In this document: one piece after another, positions 23,701 to 27,500 of the stretch
Layout of the letters: each line of letters opens with the position of its first letter
Numbering within the stretch: the first letter of the stretch is position 1
Source: Actinidia chinensis
Lineage: Eukaryota > Streptophyta > Magnoliopsida > Ericales > Actinidiaceae
Length of the DNA stretch: 27,500 nucleotides
Reading direction: 5' to 3'
NCBI GenBank assembly: GCA_009663005.1
Contig: VIGQ01001996.1
Coordinates: forward strand, 1 to 27,500
Position numbers and translations under genes: made by a program
Notes under the pieces: generated by a model
Databases searched by the model: none
What the model was told of the DNA's origin: nothing
Seen by the model: the letters and a program-made list of their open reading frames with translations, nothing else

Positions 23701-26017
23701 AAATCCGATCCCAAAGAACCTGAACAAGTGGAAACACACATGGACTCTAAATACATTTTTTCATTTAATAACTCGACTTTATAGAAGTCTAACACATCGT
23801 TATATGCGATAAACCTGGGAAGTGAGAGTAAAGTTGGCTTGTACAATCTATTTGTTCAAGGCTTCGAGGTTAACTTTGTCAAGGAATTTTAAGTACAGTC
23901 ATGACATTCAGCTCATGCTTGCTCTTCAAGGCGTTCAATTGATGAAAATGAGAACACCATGGAAACTACATTTACCCGACACAGGGGCGAGGGAACACCG
24001 GGTATGTAAATGAAAATACAAAATAAGACAAATATACTAACTAAGCATTGAATAGTAACATGCATGCAAAAGCACATTTTCAATAGGAAAAAGCTATGTA
24101 AAAATATGTAGGTGCGGGAAACATCATATATAGGAGGCACAATGTCAAGAACCAAATGCATGATAAGAAACTCTAATAGCCATAACGACTGATGCATTAT
24201 ATACAGGGAAAATACTATACTACTATAACCGAACTATAACCTGCAACCTTATAAATTAAATTCACGCCTAGAGCATCTAGACGGGAAAAACAACAAAATA
24301 ATGGTGTGCTCTTCCATCACTCGACTACATTGGCTCAAGAACCATAAGGAAGAAGTGGTTTTTTCTCCCCATCATCCAATTACAGAAAAGGCTCAAAATC
24401 ATATACTCCCCAAAACATAGGACTACGCTCCCTTACCTTCAAAGAAAATGATGGTGTTGGAATTCTAGATCCCAGCTATACATTACAATGGGTAGGCTCA
24501 GTCTTACTCACCTTTTCATTCCATGTATAAGCAAACCATGGATAGTACTGCTCTTTCAAATTCAGAAAAATCTTTTGCTATAGCTCAAAATTTGTCGCGG
24601 GTAAATATTAAAATAAATCTCTAGATTGTGGAAATATCAAAGTAAGTTGATGTACAAGAGTATACCAGTAACCAGCAAGCGTAATTGATAAGACATGCAC
24701 ACAGAGTACATGCCCCAGAAAGATACACCGCAAACTAAATCAAATATATCTTTCCTCTAATTTGGTTATCTTCATTATGAATGATAACATAGATATGATC
24801 TTCCATAGCAGGAAATTCTTGACTTGAATCTCTAATACTGGAGGCTGCAGAAAAGATTGCGGAAAATCAAAGTGTGTTGATTGTACAATATATACCAGAT
24901 AAACGCCTAGCAAATTGTTAAGACATGTCACACAGCAGTACATGCCAGAAAGATTACCCCAGCAAAACTAAATCACATATATCTTCCTCTAATTGTTATC
25001 TCATTATGCAATCTTCACAATAGAGATGATCTTCCATAGAGTAAATACCAAGCTCAAGACCTATTATAAATTAAGCTGTAAGAAGATCCAGTCCTGTCCA
25101 GAATAAGTAAGTAGTCAAAGTCATTGCAGCACAGCGTATAGTAAACAGTGAAATGAAGATAAAATTTAAGGTGGGAAGGGTTCAAAATCTTCATATAACT
25201 ACTTTAAAACTTTGTTAGAGAAATAAATATATGCAGCAGATCTATTTATACAAATGTTTCAACACAGAAGTGAATCATTCAAAGGTCTGTTCCGCCGAAC
25301 GTTCACTTCTCCCGTTTACCAACCACAAGATGTTGGCAAGGCATGTGGCAAAGTGATGGAGATCAAAATTACGTATTGTGAATCATAATTTGTATTAAAA
25401 TACCACTAAAGGAGTTTCTCTTCTCTCTGCGGTAGCAAACACAATGTTTCAAATTTAAAGCAGAGCCAAAAAACTGGAAAGATAAATATCACCCAAAGCA
25501 TGGGCACAAAAACCTGGCACAAGTAATGGAAGGCATAATAAGCAGGCAGGAAGAGATTCACCCACACCAAATGTTAGTGAAAAAAATCTGTGCATATTTA
25601 AGAGGGTAATAAAAAATTACTTGCTGAGGTAATTGCTGAGATGGACGCGGAAAAATCAGTTGAGGAAGACGCAACGAGTTCACTACCACTGCTGTTGGCT
25701 GCATTTTTAGCAAGGAACAAAGATAATTAGTGTCCAATACTGAATGATAACGGCGAACGCAAATAAGAAGTAAACAAGCAATAGAAATTGAAGCACTGCC
25801 TTCTGAATGTCTGCTGTATATTGTGGAAATGAGAGAAGGTTGCCAAGAAGGAGATGTGAGAGGTTTCAAGTAGTTAGACGAGATACAGGGACTTGGAGTA
25901 TATTCTAAATGAATTGGTGTCTCTGTTGAAGGTGAATCGAAGAAGAAATTTGTATTTTTTTTTTTTGGCGCAGGTTGGTGTCAAACAGATCTAATCAAGG
26001 CAAGGTGACCCAGGTAC
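19553..26017 (-). CDS. NOT1: NOT1 gene, copy B, linker to ARM connector (partial, exons 1-20)
   Basis: Partial gene for CCR4-NOT complex subunit 1, the cytoplasmic scaffold that holds the CAF1/CCR4 deadenylases and the NOT2/3/5 module and so drives poly(A) shortening. About 20 short exons can be placed in the correct order, most bounded by recognisable AG and GT sites, covering the pre-MIF4G linker, MIF4G (CAF1-binding), DUF3819 and ARM-like connector. Plant-type motifs include SIATQTTKE and LRCISRDEAALAVAQK. The reading frame is broken in nearly every exon by single-base indels, which also occur in the introns, so sequencing error is the likeliest cause. The gene continues through a 1.8-kb intron into the C-terminal Not1-domain exons of the array at 10633-17775. 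Upstream exons (HEAT and TTP-binding parts) are outside the window or not recognisable. Exons between the connector exon at 19553-19705 and the exon at 17633 are missing, although copy A has them. Identification is from remembered family sequence. Confidence 0.85.
20827..21515 (-). CDS. NOT1: NOT1 copy B exons 14-17: linker after DUF3819
   Basis: Exon 14 (21371 to about 21515) reads a KHREGVGP-like start, EALRPKPG-like residues with indels, and ends SQQRVYE before GTATAC. This exon is absent from copy A. Exon 15 (21161-21251) continues with the DFVRLPWQNQ-type motif followed by a Ser-rich stretch. Exon 16 (21035-21096) carries LDIVSEDMES-like residues. Exon 17 (about 20827-20872) is a short, weakly assigned exon defined by its GTAAGT donor and its conservation with copy A at 1934-1972. 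The low-complexity linker sits between the CN9BD and the ARM connector. Confidence 0.75.
21818..22374 (-). CDS. NOT1: NOT1 copy B exons 11-13: DUF3819 (CN9BD) domain
   Basis: Exon 11 (22277-22374) matches the family stretch VVPIAMDRAIKEI and the region leading to ATQTTKE. Exon 12 (about 22106-22190) starts DYAM after a TTGTAG acceptor and runs to the ASLAG-like segment. Exon 13 (21818-21924) carries VTNDN and QAAT-K, the end of the DUF3819 region (family VIEQAATEK), and ends at a GTGGAT donor. In animal NOT1 this domain binds CNOT9. The matching exons of copy A are easier to read and support the assignment. Confidence 0.8.
22457..23081 (-). CDS. NOT1: NOT1 copy B exons 9a, 9b, 10: end of MIF4G and linker to DUF3819
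   Basis: Exon 9a (22821-23081) starts after a TTTCAG acceptor with a peptide containing NLGVDLKDVT and then, after frameshifts, the NPDFSNKDV-like stretch and MVGE. An 82-nt intron (22739-22820) follows, with GTTGTA donor and TTTAG acceptor. Exon 9b (22614-22738) gives SGTLTEDEKLG and an LSDQ-like segment. A 73-nt intron separates it from exon 10 (22457-22540), which reads QLPTP-like residues and ends with HFQR-like residues before GTTTGA. In copy A both introns are largely deleted, which confirms them as introns by comparison. Confidence 0.8.
23195..24848 (-). CDS. NOT1: NOT1 copy B exons 4-8: MIF4G (CAF1-binding) domain
   Basis: This block encodes the MIF4G domain that binds the CAF1 deadenylase. 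Exon 4 is in two pieces. Its start (about 24793-24848, peptide VLEIQVKNF) is separated from the rest (about 24512-24630, ending PWFAYTWNEK before a GTGAGT donor) by a local tandem duplication. Exon 5 is 23815-23933 (family motif RASIEPNFHDLYLKFLD with indels). Exon 6 is 23578-23719 (LLGSELIKSSSEERSLLKN region; IDPKSLMIE is legible). Exon 7 is 23395-23443 (AYEKG then a frameshift and IAVIPFTSK). Exon 8 is 23195-23317 (QSSQAYQPPNP, then LAE and KFDIE). The introns are short, 77 nt between exons 7 and 8. That small intron also carries sequence shared with the array junctions. Confidence 0.85.
24632..25047. repeat. ~230-bp tandem duplication inside copy B
   Basis: About 24632-24813 and 24861-25047 repeat one another (CAGTACATGCC, ATATATCTT-CCTCTAAT and GATCTTCCATAG recur in order). 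Copy A has a single version at about 9370-9545. The repeat places the beginning of exon 4 about 160 bases away from the rest of the exon. Confidence 0.8.
25404..26017 (-). CDS. NOT1: NOT1 copy B exons 1-3: low-complexity linker into start of MIF4G
   Basis: Exon 1 is about 25799-26017, exon 2 about 25621-25698 and exon 3 about 25404-25473. Exon 1 encodes the Gln/Ser-rich linker (HLQQRHQ, then MKPLTS and QPSLIS), typical of the region before the MIF4G domain in plant NOT1. A run of 12 T at 25955-25966 inside exon 1 is absent from the matching exon of copy A. Exon 2 begins after a TGCAG acceptor and ends at a GTAATT donor. Exon 3 matches the family stretch SALNIETFVA-AERRE with several indels. 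Homology with copy A extends upstream to about 26150 and then stops. Confidence 0.75.
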
Positions 26018-27500
26018 CTGAGGACGATAAAAACTAAACAATTGAAGTCCATACCATATTTAGAACTACCAGGCCCATAAAAATGTCAAAGATTAGTACA
26101 CAATATCCTGATAGAGGAATATCAGCACAAATATAATTCCGAAAGTCACGTAAAAAACATGTACCACATAAGATCTCAAACTGTGCCATAAAAGATTACT
26201 ATCACAATATCTGATAGAGGAATCGTTGGACACTTGTTACATGCTAACAAAATGCCTGTCAAATTATTTCTTGTAATCAATTTTCCACATAATTTTAGCC
26301 ATACACAAGGTTGCAAAGAAAACTCATACATCGAATAGACCATAGAATGGCTATGATGACGTCATCAAAATCCAAGCACATTGCTAAGGAACCACAATCA
26401 AGAGTGGGGGAATGCATGGATAAAGAGAAAGCAAATGGTTCCAGAATCAATAAAAAAAGATCCTTGCAATTTTGTGTTAAAAGTTTAGGTAGAGGTGTAA
26501 ATCGACTCTAAATTTGTTCAATTTTGTTCTATTATTTTTAGATCTCCCATTCTCACAAAACATGGCTAGGGAAACTACAAACGATAAAAGTCCTAACCAA
26601 ACTAACAGTGAGATTAAATTTAAGGACACAAAGGTATGATAGTAATAAAGTTAATACATAAATATGCTATTTGGAGGAGACTGGAGAAAAATAAATGGAA
26701 GAAAAAGAAACGGGTATAAAAGAAATAAATAAATTAGTACAAGGAAACTGAAATCACCAAATCCTAAATGAAAACAAGATAACAACTGCCTACCTTCTAA
26801 ACAGTCTAATCTAATTGAAGCTAAAAACGAATTCAAGAAACAGGTACGAGATTATATTACAAATGAATCATACATCTTAACGAGGACAACAATAATATCA
26901 AACACATTAAGTTGGTCTTAAAAACATGATTTCCCACAGGTTGAAAGATAATAGACTCTGCAATGACGAATATAGAGAATTTCGGACGAGAAGGATTACC
27001 AAATAAAAATTCAGTAGATGATGGATGAGGCAATGACATAGCACATCCACCAATTTTAAGAAATTGGGAACCTGCACCACTTGAAATGCAAAATAGTTTA
27101 TAGAAAAAGGAGCATTTTTTCACCCAGTTTGTGGTTTACCGCTTTCCTCCTTGTCTTTCTTGCGAGCTTACGAAGTGACCAGCGTAAGTGCTGGCAATCA
27201 TAATGTTTTTTTTCCCCCCCCCCCCCAAAACGGGGTTTTTAAACATAAGCAATGGCAAATAAAGTTGCAAACCTAACAAGGTCAAAGCAAGTTAACCCGC
27301 TGAAAGCTGCATGGATAGAGAGATTCCATCTCAAATGCACAAAAGGAAGCTAGGAAGTTTTCTTCTACTCAATAGAGCCTATTATTATCAAAACATAGTG
27401 AAGATTAAAGGATAGTCTAATTTTTGTACTAGAGTTGGGACACTACCCCATACCCGTTACATTAGAATATCACAGATATTTGCCTCAGACATTCTTGCAT
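26018..27500. other. Upstream flank of copy B, no gene recognised
   Basis: Up to about 26150 this is intron shared with copy A; beyond that it is single-copy in the window. Exons encoding the preceding NOT1 region were looked for on the minus strand and not found. The frames at 26311-26511 (plus) and 26857-27123 (minus) match nothing I know. A run of T8, C13, A4 lies at 27206-27230. Confidence 0.5.

Noticed and set aside
26857..27123. 88-codon minus-strand frame with an AG acceptor-like site
   Set aside because: Peptide does not match any NOT1 region I remember and has no counterpart near copy A.

Overview
The window looks like plant nuclear DNA: AT-rich, intron-rich, with no long open reading frame. 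Almost everything recognisable belongs to one gene, read on the minus strand: NOT1 (CNOT1), the scaffold of the CCR4-NOT mRNA deadenylation complex. Short exons lie between GT...AG introns, and their conceptual peptides follow plant NOT1 in order (motifs such as SIATQTTKE, LRCISRDEAALAVAQK, RPYFRLFI). Exon identities come from remembered family sequence, not from a search.

Layout, from high to low coordinates (5' to 3' for the gene). 26018-27500 is flanking or intronic sequence with no exon I can support. 19553-26017 is copy B, about 20 exons from the linker before the MIF4G domain through the MIF4G (CAF1-binding), DUF3819 (CN9BD) and ARM-like connector regions. 17776-19552 is a long intron. 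17633-17775 is the first exon of the C-terminal Not1 domain (the SHD). 10633-17716 is a head-to-tail array of five full and one shortened copy of a ~1.2 kb module. Each module carries four exon segments of the first part of the SHD. The sixth module runs directly into copy A (1429-10494), a second set of the linker-to-connector exons, and 1-1428 is the homologue of copy B's long intron. The window is therefore a nested tandem duplication: a large repeat of ~15.5 kb with a six-fold module array at its 3' end. The last SHD exons, encoding the C-terminus of NOT1, are not in the window, and neither is the N-terminal HEAT region.

The two copies differ structurally. Copy A has about 4.1 kb of unrelated sequence (about 2411-6540, containing a 500-bp direct repeat) where copy B has exon 14. 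It also lacks connector exons 18-20, and it has small deletions across three introns. Copy B lacks the three connector exons that copy A keeps, and one of its MIF4G exons is split by a ~230-bp tandem duplication. All copies are peppered with single-base insertions and deletions, in exons and introns alike. That pattern suits an unpolished long-read assembly better than selection or ordinary pseudogene decay, so frameshifts should not be read as biological without the reads. The large rearrangements are harder to explain as base-level error, but could still be misassembly. I found no tRNA, rRNA, CRISPR array, complete mobile element or second gene that I can support.
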